DNA of 64,000 nucleotides from DASRFA01 sp035651755 (lineage in GTDB: Bacteria > Desulfobacterota > Binatia > UBA12015), in contig DASRFA010000050.1 in the NCBI GenBank assembly GCA_035651755.1, positions 124,001-188,000 on the forward strand, given 5' to 3'. Position numbers and translations under genes: made by a program. The notes under the pieces are model-generated. The model made no database searches. It was not told the DNA's origin and worked only from the letters and a program-made list of their open reading frames with translations. Positions 16,798 to 24,847 of this stretch are shown here, in pieces. Position 1 is the first letter of the stretch, and the number at the start of each line of letters is the position of its first letter.

Positions 16798-17592
16798 ATG
16801 GAACCGTCGCTCGCCGTCGCGCTCTGGTGGCTGGTCTTCGGCGGCACGCACGTCGGCCTGGCGACCGCGCCCGCGCGGAGGGCGATCGTCGATCGCATCG
16901 GGCAGCGGGGCTTCGAGGTGCTCTACGTCGCCGTCGCGGTGGTTTCGTTCGCCGGGCTGATGCACGCCTTCGCCGTGCGGCGCTTCGCGGGCGCGCCGGG
17001 CCTCGCGCTCGCGTCGGTCGAGCCCGTCCGGTGGTTGCTCCTCGCCGTCAGCTTCGCCGGGGTCGCGCTCGCCGCGCTCTCGTTCGCGGCGTACCCGCGA
17101 TCGCCGTACCCTCCCTACGGCGCGCGCGTCCGCCCGCCGTACGGCGTCGAGCGGATCACGCGCCATCCGTTCTTCGCGGGCATCGGCATGCTCGCCGCCG
17201 CGCACGCGCTCCTCGCGACGCACCTGGTGGGGACGGTGTTCTTCGCGGGCCTGCTGGTCTTCCTCGCGTTCGGCGTTCGCCACCAGGAGCGGAAGATCCG
17301 CGCGCAGCGCGGTCCCGCGTACGACGCCTACGCTGCCGCGACCTCGACCGTCCCGTTCGCGGCGGTGCTCGCCGGCCGTCAGCGGATCGCATGGCACGAG
17401 ATCGGGTGGCGGAACGTCGCGACCGCCGCGGCGGTCGCGCTCGCGCTCCGCCTCGTGCACTCGAGCATCTTGGCAGCCGGCGGCGCCTACGCGGTGGCTG
17501 TCGTGGTCGCCGGCGCCGGGCTCTTGACGCTCCAGGCGTTGCGGCGCGCGCGACGCGACGCCGCTCCGGAGCTCGCGCTGTCGTCGCGCTGA
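16798..17592 (+). CDS. NnrU-like membrane protein
   Basis: A 264-residue integral membrane protein with about seven hydrophobic helices. NnrU-family features are visible: an early GGTHVGLATAPARR, a central loop VERITRHPFFAGIGM, then GVRHQERKIRAQRGPAYDAY and a Pro-Phe end (TVPFAAV). NnrU is known from nitric-oxide metabolism loci and resembles isoprenylcysteine-methyltransferase-like membrane folds, but no denitrification genes are in this window, so its substrate is open. The start at 16798 follows GAAGGAGG 6 bases upstream and lies 11 bases after the regulator stop, forming a two-gene operon. Confidence 0.75.
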   Translation: MEPSLAVALWWLVFGGTHVGLATAPARRAIVDRIGQRGFEVLYVAVAVVSFAGLMHAFAVRRFAGAPGLALASVEPVRWLLLAVSFAGVALAALSFAAYPRSPYPPYGARVRPPYGVERITRHPFFAGIGMLAAAHALLATHLVGTVFFAGLLVFLAFGVRHQERKIRAQRGPAYDAYAAATSTVPFAAVLAGRQRIAWHEIGWRNVATAAAVALALRLVHSSILAAGGAYAVAVVVAGAGLLTLQALRRARRDAAPELALSSR

Positions 17593-17607
17593 GGCGCCGC
17601 CGCGCGC

Positions 17608-18350
17608 TCAGGCGGGACGCGCCGGACCGAGGTGCTTCCCGAAGAACGCTGCGACCCGCTTCCACGCGTCCTCCGCGCACTCCGCCGAGTAGCCGACGCG
17701 CATCGGACCCCACGCCGCCAGCGTCGCGAGCACGCCTTCGTGGCGGCTCACGAAGCTGTGGCCGGCGTCGGGGTAGAGCTTGACGTCGTGGTCGACGCCG
17801 AGCTCCGTGAGGAGGCGCTCGAGCCGCTCGCCCTGCGCAGCGAAGACGCGATCGCGGCCGCCGTAGCTCCCGAGCACCGGCAGACGCCGCGGAGATCCTC
17901 CGCCGTGGCCGGCACTTCGCCGTAGAACGTCGCGGCCCCGCCGAGCGGCGCCCGCACGGCGTAGAGGAGGGCGAACCCGCCGCCGAGGCAGAAGCCGATC
18001 GCCCCGATGCGCGCGGGATCGACTTCCGGCCGCTCGGCGAGCCAGCGGCGCGCGGACTCGAGGTCGTCGAACGCGTCGCCGTGCCGGCGGCGAAGCGCGG
18101 CCACGGTTCGCGCGACGCACACGGGCTTCAAGCCCGGGCGATCGTACAGGTCGGGCGCCAGCGCGACGTAGCCCATCGCCGCGATCCGCGCCGCAATGGA
18201 CCGGATGTCGTCGTTCAGGCCGAAGATCTCGTGGATCACGATCACGCCCGGGTGGCGATCCTGTGGCGCCCGGTGGGGCGGCAGCGCGAGGGCGCCGCGC
18301 ATCTCGAGGCTGCCGCCGATCGGGAACCTGACCTCGGTGCTCAGAGGCAT
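17608..18350 (-). pseudogene. Dienelactone hydrolase family gene split by a frameshift
   Basis: The N-terminal half reads in one frame from the ATG at 18350: MPLSTEVRFPIGG, VIVIHEIFGLNDDIRS, ALAPDLYDR, and the nucleophile elbow GFCLGGGFALLYA with the catalytic Cys. The match is lost near 17886-17880 after TAEDLRG. The C-terminal half resumes in another frame with LPVLGSYGGRD (catalytic Asp), KLYPDAGHSF (catalytic His) and a normal end at 17608. One missing base (or two extra) around 17884 restores a full-length enzyme of about 247 residues. Both halves look well conserved, so this is either a recent mutation or a sequencing/assembly error. The family opens lactone rings such as dienelactone. 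It follows the luciferase-like gene by 28 bases. Confidence 0.8.
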
Positions 18351-18378
18351 CGGCGCAGCTCGTTCGACCGCCGCCGCG

Positions 18379-19377
18379 TCAGAGCGCGAGCTCGGCGAGC
18401 GTCCGGAGCGCGTTCACGTCTCCGGTGCCGGCGAGGATGGTCGTGACCGCGCTCTCCTTCCACGCGGCGAGGCGATCGCGGATGCGCTCCTTCGGGCCGA
18501 CGAGCGAGATCTCGTCGGCGAAGCGGTCGGGCACGGCGGCGGCGGCCTCGTCGCGCTTTCCGGCGAAGAAGAGCTCCTGGATGCGATCCGCCTCCTTCTC
18601 GTAGCCCATGCGGCGCACGAGGTTCGCGTGGAAGTTGTGCGACTTCGCCCCCATGCCGCCGATGTAGAAGGCCAGCATGTACTTGACGGGAAGCAGCGCC
18701 TGCTCGAGGTCGTCGTTGATGTTCACCGTGACCGGGCAGCAGATCTCGAAGCCGGGCTTCCGGGCCGAGATCGCGTCGCCGTAGAACTCGGGGTGGAACG
18801 GCGAGTAGTAGAGCGGCAGCCAGCCGTCGAAGAGCTCGCACGCCATCGCGATGTTCTTCGGACCCTCCGCGCCGAGATAGACGGGCACGTGGTCGCGGAG
18901 CGGCTTGTTGATGAGCTTCAGCGGCTTTCCGAGGCCGGAGCCGCCGCGCAGCGGCAGCTGGTAGTGCTTGCCCTCGAAGGTGACCGGACCCTCGCGCCGC
19001 ATCATCTCCCGGAAGAGCGTGATCCATTCGCGCGTGCGCTCGAGCGGCCGCGGGAAGGCCTGCCCGTACCAGCCCTCCACCACCTGCGGCCCCGAGACGC
19101 CGATCCCGAGGACGAGCCGTCCGTTCGAGAGGTGGTCGATCGTCATCGCGGTCATCGCGACGCAAGCCGGCGTCCGCGCGGCGATCTGCATGATGCCGGT
19201 GCCGAGCTTGATCCGGCTCGTGTGCGCGCCGATCCAGCACAGCGGCGAGAAGACGTCCGATCCGTACGCCTCGGCGGTGAAGACGACGTCGTAGCCGAGC
19301 TTCTCGCATTCGACCGCGGTCGGCACGGGATTCGTCGGCCCGAACATCCAGTAGCCAGCCATCCAACCGAGCTTCAT
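18379..19377 (-). CDS. LLM-class (luciferase-like, F420-type) oxidoreductase
   Basis: A 332-residue TIM-barrel flavin or F420 oxidoreductase. It starts MKLGWMAGYWMFGP, and the family strands follow (EKLGYDVVFTAEAYG, SRIKLGTGI, LSNGRLVLGIGVSGPQVVEGWYG, VPVYLGAEGPKNI, DGWLPLYYSP). The bacterial luciferase-like group with GVSGPQVVEGWYG is normally annotated as F420-dependent. The substrate is unknown; such enzymes often act on acyl-CoA, alcohol or polycyclic intermediates. The ATG at 19377 fits the family N-terminus; the frame stays open upstream but codes nothing recognisable. It precedes the frameshifted dienelactone hydrolase by 28 bases, suggesting a catabolic operon. Confidence 0.85.
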   Translation of the reverse strand: MKLGWMAGYWMFGPTNPVPTAVECEKLGYDVVFTAEAYGSDVFSPLCWIGAHTSRIKLGTGIMQIAARTPACVAMTAMTIDHLSNGRLVLGIGVSGPQVVEGWYGQAFPRPLERTREWITLFREMMRREGPVTFEGKHYQLPLRGGSGLGKPLKLINKPLRDHVPVYLGAEGPKNIAMACELFDGWLPLYYSPFHPEFYGDAISARKPGFEICCPVTVNINDDLEQALLPVKYMLAFYIGGMGAKSHNFHANLVRRMGYEKEADRIQELFFAGKRDEAAAAVPDRFADEISLVGPKERIRDRLAAWKESAVTTILAGTGDVNALRTLAELAL

Positions 19378-19401
19378 GCGCCCGGTGATAGCTGGCGGGA
19401 C

Positions 19402-19435
19402 GGCGCCATGGAAAGAGGACGCGCGCGATGGCGCC
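19402..19435. promoter_or_regulatory. Inverted repeat in a divergent promoter region
   Basis: GGCGCCAT (19402-19409) and ATGGCGCC (19428-19435) are perfect 8-base arms with an 18-base spacer, centres 26 bases apart. They lie in the 208-base gap between the divergent luciferase-like gene and the SCP2-like/hydrolase gene. A candidate operator for a dimeric regulator; the inner GGCGCC cores are themselves palindromic, so chance is possible. Confidence 0.35.
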
Positions 19436-19585
19436 ACGCCTCGGGGTGCGGCGGTCCCCCGAGCGGGCTTTCCCGGATGCGCGAAAATCGCAGCGCGCGT
19501 CTTCGCAGGGCTGAGGAGCGCGCCGTCGAGACCCACGGAATTTCGCGCCTCCGTCGGCGTTGCGGTCCGGCAGGCCACGTGCTCG

Positions 19586-20860
19586 ATGTCGAGCGCGATG
19601 GACCGTCACCCCTTCGGCGATCGTACCGACGACGAGGACGCCATCGCCGCGACCGCGGCGACCTTGGCGCACCTCATCGCGCGCTTCGACCCGACCGTGC
19701 TCGACGGGTCGGACGAGCGGGCGCGCATCCGGCTCGACGTGCCGGGCGTCGGGACGTGGGACGCGTGTCTCGGCGGCGGACGCGCGCGCCTCGAGCGCGC
19801 CGACGAGCGTGCCCGGCCGGACGCCACGATCACCGCCGACGCCGACATCTGGCGGCGCGTCGCCGCCGACGTCCGCGGCGGGATGGACGCGTACCGCGCC
19901 GGGCGGCTCCTCGTGCGCCACAACCTCCACCTCGGCGTCGCGTTCCTCGCCGCGACGAGTGGGATGGACGGCCCCGAGCGCCTCCGGTTCGAGCGCATCG
20001 AGACGGCGTCGGGGATTCTCTCGATCCTGTCCGCGGGGGCGCCCTCCGCCGAGCCGGTGGTCCTCGTGCACGGCCTCGGCGCGACCAAGGTGTCCTTCCT
20101 GCCGACGGTCGCGGCGCTCGCCGGATCGTACCGCACGATCTCGCTCGACCTGCCCGGCTTCGGCGACTCGACGAAGCCGCTCCTCGCGCCCTACCACCCG
20201 CCGTTCTTCGCGCGCGCCGTGACCCACCTGATGGACGCGCTCGGGATCGCGCGCGCCCACGTGATCGGCAACAGCATGGGCGGCCGGGTCGCGCTCGAGC
20301 TCGGGCTGCGCCACCCCGAGCGGGTGCGCCGCCTCGCGCTGATCTCGCCCTCGCTCGCGTGGCGGCGCGAGCGGCCGTGGGCGCCGTTCGTCCGCCTGCT
20401 GCGGCCGGAGATCGGCCTCGTCCAGGCGACGCCGCGCTGGGTCGTCGACTCGGTCGTGCGCCGGATCATCCCCGGAGCCACGGACGGCTGGGTCCGGGCC
20501 GGGGTGGACGAGTTCCTTCGCGCGTACTTGACGCCGCGCGGACGGGTCGCGTTCTACGCCTCGGCGCGCCAGATCTACCTGGAGGAGCCGCACGGGGCGA
20601 AGGGCTTCTGGACGCGTCTGGCCGGCCTCGAGCCGCCGGCTCTGTTCGTGTGGGGGAAGCTCGACCGACTCGTGCCCATCGGCTTCGCGCGCCACGTCAT
20701 GGACGTCCTTCCCTCGGCGCAGCACCTCTTTCTCGATTGCGGCCACGTGCCGCAGCTCGAGCGGCCGGCGGAGACCCACGCCGCGATCGCCCGGTTCCTC
20801 GCGGAGGAGCGCACGGCGCCGCCGTCGCGCGGCGAAGCGCTGCAGGCCGTCGGGTCCTGA
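19586..20860 (+). CDS. Alpha/beta hydrolase with N-terminal SCP2-like domain
   Basis: A 424-residue protein with two parts. Residues about 15-125 look like an SCP2/sterol-carrier-like lipid-binding fold (RIRLDVPGVGTWDACLGGGRARLE, then DATITADADIWRRVAADV). Residues about 135-410 form an alpha/beta hydrolase: VVLVHGLGATK, the nucleophile elbow GNSMGGR with Ser230, an acid in VWGKLDRLVP and a His in CGHVPQLERP. Such a fusion could present a lipid or acyl ester to the hydrolase. ATG starts at 19586 and 19598 are both plausible; neither has a strong ribosome-binding site. It is divergent from the luciferase-like oxidoreductase. Confidence 0.8.
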   Translation: MSSAMDRHPFGDRTDDEDAIAATAATLAHLIARFDPTVLDGSDERARIRLDVPGVGTWDACLGGGRARLERADERARPDATITADADIWRRVAADVRGGMDAYRAGRLLVRHNLHLGVAFLAATSGMDGPERLRFERIETASGILSILSAGAPSAEPVVLVHGLGATKVSFLPTVAALAGSYRTISLDLPGFGDSTKPLLAPYHPPFFARAVTHLMDALGIARAHVIGNSMGGRVALELGLRHPERVRRLALISPSLAWRRERPWAPFVRLLRPEIGLVQATPRWVVDSVVRRIIPGATDGWVRAGVDEFLRAYLTPRGRVAFYASARQIYLEEPHGAKGFWTRLAGLEPPALFVWGKLDRLVPIGFARHVMDVLPSAQHLFLDCGHVPQLERPAETHAAIARFLAEERTAPPSRGEALQAVGS

Positions 20861-20972
20861 GCTCCTCGCGAGCACGCGGTGCCGCGCGGCCGCGCGGGCG
20901 ACGCCCGGCGTTTGACAGGTCCGGCGCGCTCCGCGACGCTCCGGCGGCCGAAGGGCGCGACGGGGGACGGCG

Positions 20973-21437
20973 ATGGCGACCGGCTCGTTCGAGGAGATCC
21001 GCGCGGAGTTCGAGCGCCGCGTGCAGAAAATCGTCTGGTGCACGGTCGCGACCGTCGACGAGCGCGGCCGGCCGCGCTCGCGCGTCCTGCACCCCATCTG
21101 GGAGGGCGCCGTCGGTTGGATCGCGACCGGCCGACGATCGCGGAAGGCAAAGGACCTCGCGCACACGCCGTACCTCTCGTGCGCGTACTGGACGCCCGAG
21201 CACGAGCAGATCTACGCCGAGTGCCGGGCGGAGTGGGAAGATCGGATCGAGGAGAAGCGACGACTGTGGGACCTCTTCAAGACGACGCCCGCGCCGATGG
21301 GCTACGACCCCGGCCTCTTCTGGAAGGACGCCGCCGATCCCGACTGCGGCTTCCTGCGCTTGACGCCGTGGCGCATCGAGCTTTCGTCGCTGCAGGACCT
21401 CTTCACGCGCACGCCACCCCGGGTGTGGCGGCCGTGA
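20973..21437 (+). CDS. Pyridoxamine 5'-phosphate oxidase-fold (flavin split-barrel) protein
   Basis: A 154-residue protein of the PPOX-like FMN/F420-binding split-barrel superfamily. Typical strands are KIVWCTVATVDERGRPRSRVLHP at the start of the barrel, then VGWIATGRRSRKAKDLAHTPYLSCAYW and RLTPWRIELS at the end. Family members bind FMN, F420 or haem and reduce diverse substrates. A flavin-phosphate-contacting Arg-Ser pair (RSRVLHP, about residues 35-41) is present. The window also encodes luciferase-like F420-type enzymes, so F420 is a reasonable alternative cofactor. A consensus-like TTGACA at 20912-20917 precedes the gene, but I see no convincing -10. Confidence 0.7.
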   Translation: MATGSFEEIRAEFERRVQKIVWCTVATVDERGRPRSRVLHPIWEGAVGWIATGRRSRKAKDLAHTPYLSCAYWTPEHEQIYAECRAEWEDRIEEKRRLWDLFKTTPAPMGYDPGLFWKDAADPDCGFLRLTPWRIELSSLQDLFTRTPPRVWRP

Positions 21438-21469
21438 CGGTCGCTCCGGTCGCGGAGCGCTGAACGCGC

Positions 21470-22126
21470 ATGTCCATCGCCGTCGCCGTCCGGAAGGAGG
21501 GCAAGATCGCCGTCGCCGCCGACACGCAGGAGAACTTCGGCGATCGCAAGGTGCTGCGGTCGAACCACCGCTCGGAGAAGATCCTCGCGGTGGGGGCGTC
21601 GTACCTCGCCGCGACCGGCTGGGGCCTCTACGACAACCTTCTGCGCGACTACCTCGCGCGCTCGCGGACGCCGCGCTTCGCGAGCTCCGAGGAGGTGTTC
21701 TCGTTCTTCGTGCGCTTCTGGAAGCAGCTCAAGAGCCGCTACACGCTGGTGAACGACCAGTCGCACGAGGACGACCCGACGCCGTTCGCCGACCTCGACT
21801 CGTCTTTTCTGGTCGTCAACGCGGGCGGGATCTACCAGGTGTCGGGCAACATGAGCGTGAGCACGTTCGAGGAGTACTACGCGATCGGTTCGGGAGCGTC
21901 CTACGCGCTCGGCGCGATGCAGGCGCTCTACCCGACGCGGGCGAGCGCCGACGAGATTGCGCGCGCCGGCTGCGCGGCTGCGATCGCGTTCGACGTGTTC
22001 TGTGGCGGCGACCTGGACGTGTACGTGGTGCCCGCGGCGCGCCCGCGGACGGGCGCCCGGTCGAAGCGGGCGCGCGGCGCGCCGCGGCGGCGAAGCACGC
22101 GTGCGCGACGCGGCGGACGCCGCTGA
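21470..22126 (+). CDS. HslV/proteasome-type Ntn hydrolase with an N-terminal Ser
   Basis: A 218-residue protein whose fold signature is that of HslV and proteasome beta subunits. After removal of Met, the N-terminus is Ser-Ile-Ala-Val in place of Thr. Asp17 (AADTQ) falls exactly at the HslV catalytic-site Asp position, and Lys36 (SEKIL) corresponds to HslV Lys33 with a three-residue insertion. The late motif YAIGSGASYALGAMQALY and the ending DLDVYVV match the proteasome/HslV pattern. No hslU is present in the window. About 30 strongly basic residues form a C-terminal tail (RSKRARGAPRRR) not found in HslV. It may be a stand-alone protease or another amidohydrolase. GGAG lies about 9 bases before the ATG. 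Confidence 0.75.
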   Translation: MSIAVAVRKEGKIAVAADTQENFGDRKVLRSNHRSEKILAVGASYLAATGWGLYDNLLRDYLARSRTPRFASSEEVFSFFVRFWKQLKSRYTLVNDQSHEDDPTPFADLDSSFLVVNAGGIYQVSGNMSVSTFEEYYAIGSGASYALGAMQALYPTRASADEIARAGCAAAIAFDVFCGGDLDVYVVPAARPRTGARSKRARGAPRRRSTRARRGGRR

Positions 22127-22198
22127 GCGGCGTCTAGCGAGCCCGGCATGCTTCGTCGCCCGCGAGCGCGGCGCGACGATCCGCGGAGGTCGCGCGGG

Positions 22199-22690
22199 AT
22201 GAAGCTCCTCGTCAACGTCGACGTTCCGGACCTCGATCGAGCGGTCGCGTTCTATCGCGACGGGCTGGGTCTCCGGCTCGCACGCCGGCTCTTCGATGGA
22301 AGCGTCGCCGAGATGCGTGGAGCGGCCGCGCCGATCTACCTCATCGCGCGCGCGCCGGGGTCACGTCCGTTCGGTCGCTCGCGCGCCGGCGTCGCACGCG
22401 ACTACCGCCGGCACTGGACGCCCGTGCACCTGGACTTCGCGGTCGCGGACCTCGCGGCCGCGGTCGCGCGCGCCGTCGAAGCGGGCGCGACGCTCGAGCA
22501 GCCGGTCGCGCGCTACGCGTGGGGTCGGCTCGCGCTCCTCGCCGACCCGTTCGGACACGGCTTCTGCCTCGTCGAGTTCAGCGAGCGCGGCTACGCCGCC
22601 GTCGCGGTGTCGCCGGCGCCACGCCGCGCGCGACCGCGGCGAGACGTCGCGCTCACGGCCCGCAGCGCGCCGCGCTCACGCGCTCGCTGA
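22199..22690 (+). CDS. Glyoxalase/bleomycin-resistance (VOC) fold protein
   Basis: A 163-residue vicinal-oxygen-chelate protein with the two beta-alpha-beta-beta-beta units: VNVDVPDLDRAVAFYRDGLGLRL at the start and HLDFAVADLAAAVARAVEAGATLEQ, then ALLADPFGHGFCLVEF at the end. Possible metal ligands are His in VHLDF and Glu in LVEF. The reaction is unknown. The ATG at 22199 follows GGAGGT 9 bases upstream, better than the in-frame ATG at 22148. The C-terminal 25 residues are basic, and the gene end overlaps the convergent GFA gene by 15 bases. Confidence 0.8.
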   Translation: MKLLVNVDVPDLDRAVAFYRDGLGLRLARRLFDGSVAEMRGAAAPIYLIARAPGSRPFGRSRAGVARDYRRHWTPVHLDFAVADLAAAVARAVEAGATLEQPVARYAWGRLALLADPFGHGFCLVEFSERGYAAVAVSPAPRRARPRRDVALTARSAPRSRAR

Positions 22691-23143
22691 GCCGTCGGAT
22701 GCCGAGCCGGTGCCGGGCTTCCGCGGCACGGCGGTCTTGCTCCACGCGTCGGCGTACTGCGGGAGGTCGTCCGCGATCTCGTCCCAGGGCGCACGCGAGT
22801 CGACGAAGGTGTGGAACTCCGGCCGGATGCCGGGGTCGTCGTCGAACGCGCCCATCCGGATCGACACCTGCCTTCCGTCGGGCCAGTCGCCGCCGAAGAC
22901 GCTGGAGCCGCACACGGTGCAGAAGGCCTTCACGGCGCCTTCGCCCCTTCCGTACACGCGGATGAGCTCCTCGCCGGCGAGGAGGCGGAACTGCTCGCGC
23001 CGGACGCGCGCTTGCGTACAGACCGCCGTCCCCGAGTGCTTCCGGCAGCGCGAGCAGTGGCAATGGTTGGCCCGGATGAAGGGCGGCGTCACCTCGAAGC
23101 GAATGCCGCCGCAGAGGCAGCTGCCGCGCACGACGTCGCTCAT
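22676..23143 (-). CDS. GFA-family zinc protein (CENP-V/GFA fold)
   Basis: A 155-residue protein with the full zinc-cysteine set of the glutathione-dependent formaldehyde-activating enzyme family: CLCGG (Cys9, Cys11), HCHCSRC (Cys28, Cys30, Cys33) and CTVCGSS (Cys75, Cys78). GFA was proposed to promote S-hydroxymethylglutathione formation, though many members have other or unknown roles. A class III alcohol dehydrogenase lies 2.5 kb away, which is compatible with formaldehyde handling. Divergent from the isomerase-like gene at 23191 by 47 bases. Confidence 0.85.
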   Translation of the reverse strand: MSDVVRGSCLCGGIRFEVTPPFIRANHCHCSRCRKHSGTAVCTQARVRREQFRLLAGEELIRVYGRGEGAVKAFCTVCGSSVFGGDWPDGRQVSIRMGAFDDDPGIRPEFHTFVDSRAPWDEIADDLPQYADAWSKTAVPRKPGTGSASDGSASA

Positions 23144-23190
23144 TCGCGTCCTCCCTTCTGTGGACCGTACGGATCGGCTAGCGAGGTCGC

Positions 23191-23802
23191 ATGCCCGCGC
23201 GCGAGACCGTGAAGCTCTACTTCGACTACAAGAGCCCCTTTGCCTACCTCGCGAAGGACCCGGCGTTCGAGCTGCCGGAGCTTTACGACGTCGAGCTGCG
23301 GTGGATCCCGTACCTCCTGCGCATCAAGGGCAAGGGCGAGCGCAGCATCGCATCCGAGTGGAAGGCGAAGTACTCGTACATGGACGCGCGCCGCTGGGCG
23401 AACCAGCGCGCCACGCCTCTCGTCATCAAGGGCCCGCTCAAGGTCTACGACTCGACGCCCGCGCTCGTGGGCGGCCTCTACGCCCAGCGCCACGGCTTCT
23501 TCCGCCCGTACACCGATCTCGTCTACCGCCGCTTCTTCGAGCGCGAGCTCGAGATCGATCGGCCCGAGGACGTCGCGCGCGCGATCGACGCGATCGCGGA
23601 GCGCGGCTCCGCGTCGGGCGCCGGCTATCTCGCGTGGGCGACGGGCGAGGGCGAGGCGGCGATCGCCGCGTGCGTCGAGGAGGCCCAGTCGGACCACGTC
23701 TTCGGCGTGCCGCTCTTCTTCTTCCGCGGCGAGCCGTTCTGGGGGCACGATCGCATGCCGCTCCTCGAGGAGCGCTTGACGGCGGCCGGGCTCCGCCGCT
23801 GA
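23191..23802 (+). CDS. DsbA-family / 2-hydroxychromene-2-carboxylate isomerase-like protein
   Basis: A 203-residue thioredoxin-fold protein of the GST-kappa/HCCA-isomerase type. It opens with KLYFDYKSPFAYLA, where DsbA has CxxC; no CxxC is present, as in HCCA isomerases, and Ser/Tyr in the YKSPFAY loop would contact glutathione. The end FGVPLFFFRGEPFWGHDR is the cis-Pro loop typical of this group. Known members isomerise aromatic ring-cleavage intermediates with glutathione; the substrate here is unknown. The start has no strong ribosome-binding site, but it is the only ATG before the fold begins. Confidence 0.82.
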   Translation: MPARETVKLYFDYKSPFAYLAKDPAFELPELYDVELRWIPYLLRIKGKGERSIASEWKAKYSYMDARRWANQRATPLVIKGPLKVYDSTPALVGGLYAQRHGFFRPYTDLVYRRFFERELEIDRPEDVARAIDAIAERGSASGAGYLAWATGEGEAAIAACVEEAQSDHVFGVPLFFFRGEPFWGHDRMPLLEERLTAAGLRR

Positions 23803-23914
23803 CGCCCACCCTGCGACGGCCGCCCCATTGCGTCCGCGGTTCCACGCCCGTCGTTCCGGAAACGGGCTCGGTCGCTGCATCGCCTCGGCGAGCCCGCTAT
23901 GGTGCGCGTCGCCG

Positions 23915-24847
23915 ATGAGCGCCGCCCTGTCGACCAGCGAGCCGTCGTATCCCGGCGCCGTGGCCCCCGAGCGCACGCGCGCGCTCGACTCGTTCGGCCT
24001 CCCGATCCGGCTCTCCGAGTGGGGCGATCCCGCGGCGCCGCCGGTCGTCCTCTGCCACGGGATGTTCGACCACGGGCGTGGCTTCGACACGCTCGCGCCA
24101 CTTCTCGCCGAGCGCTTCCGCGTGATCGCGATCGACGCGCGCGGGCACGGCGAATCCGGCTGGTGCGACGCGTACCCCTGGCACGTCGACGTGCTCGACG
24201 TCGTCAACGTGCTGCGCTCGCTCGATCGCCCGGCGCGCGTCGTCGGCCACAGCCGGGGCGGCGGCCTCGCGACCGACGCCGCCATCCGAGCGCCCGAGCT
24301 CGTGCGCCAGCTCGCGAACCTCGACGGCTTCGGCCCGCCGCCCGACGGCTTCGGCATCCCGGGCGTGCCGCGCGACGCGCGCTCGCTCCCCGAGCGCTTC
24401 GCCGACTTCCTCGACGATCGCCGCCGGTCCACGCGCACGCACGGTGCGTCGCGGGTCTACGCGAGCCTCGACGATCTCGTCGAGCGCCGGCGTGCGCAGA
24501 ACCCGCGCCTCACGCGCGAGTGGCTCCGCTACTTCGTCTTCCACGCCGCGCGCCCGATGGCGCGCGGCTGGGTGTGGAAGGCCGACCTGCGCGCTGCGCG
24601 CGGCTTCGGGCCGTGGAAGCCGGAGTGGGTCGGTCCCGGGTGGCGCGCGCTGCGCTCCCCGATGCTCGCCGTGATCGGCTCCGAGCCCGACACGTGGGGG
24701 CCGCTTCCCGAGTCGATCCTCGGCGATCGCCTCGCGAACGTCGCGCAGCTCGAGCGCGCGACGGTCGCGGGGGCCGGGCACTTCATCCACATGGAGCAGC
24801 CGCGCGCGACGGCGGATCTGCTCCTCTCCTGGCTGGACCGCTCGTGA
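23915..24847 (+). CDS. Alpha/beta hydrolase
   Basis: A 310-residue alpha/beta hydrolase. The oxyanion region reads VVLCHGMFDHGRGFD, the next strand VIAIDARGHGESG, the nucleophile elbow VGHSRGGGLA, and the last His is in GAGHFIHMEQP. An acid for the triad may be Asp in GSEPDTWGP. Substrate not predictable; esterase, lactonase or epoxide-type hydrolase all fit. The ATG at 23915 (MSAALSTSEP) starts just before the fold; an upstream in-frame ATG at 23828 adds unconserved basic residues. The stop overlaps the GTG start of the next hydrolase-like gene (GTGA). Confidence 0.85.
   Translation: MSAALSTSEPSYPGAVAPERTRALDSFGLPIRLSEWGDPAAPPVVLCHGMFDHGRGFDTLAPLLAERFRVIAIDARGHGESGWCDAYPWHVDVLDVVNVLRSLDRPARVVGHSRGGGLATDAAIRAPELVRQLANLDGFGPPPDGFGIPGVPRDARSLPERFADFLDDRRRSTRTHGASRVYASLDDLVERRRAQNPRLTREWLRYFVFHAARPMARGWVWKADLRAARGFGPWKPEWVGPGWRALRSPMLAVIGSEPDTWGPLPESILGDRLANVAQLERATVAGAGHFIHMEQPRATADLLLSWLDRS

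Noticed and set aside
20912..20940. Perfect TTGACA -35 box before the split-barrel protein gene
   Set aside because: At 17 bases spacing the next hexamer is GACGCT, far from a -10 consensus, so I did not call a promoter.
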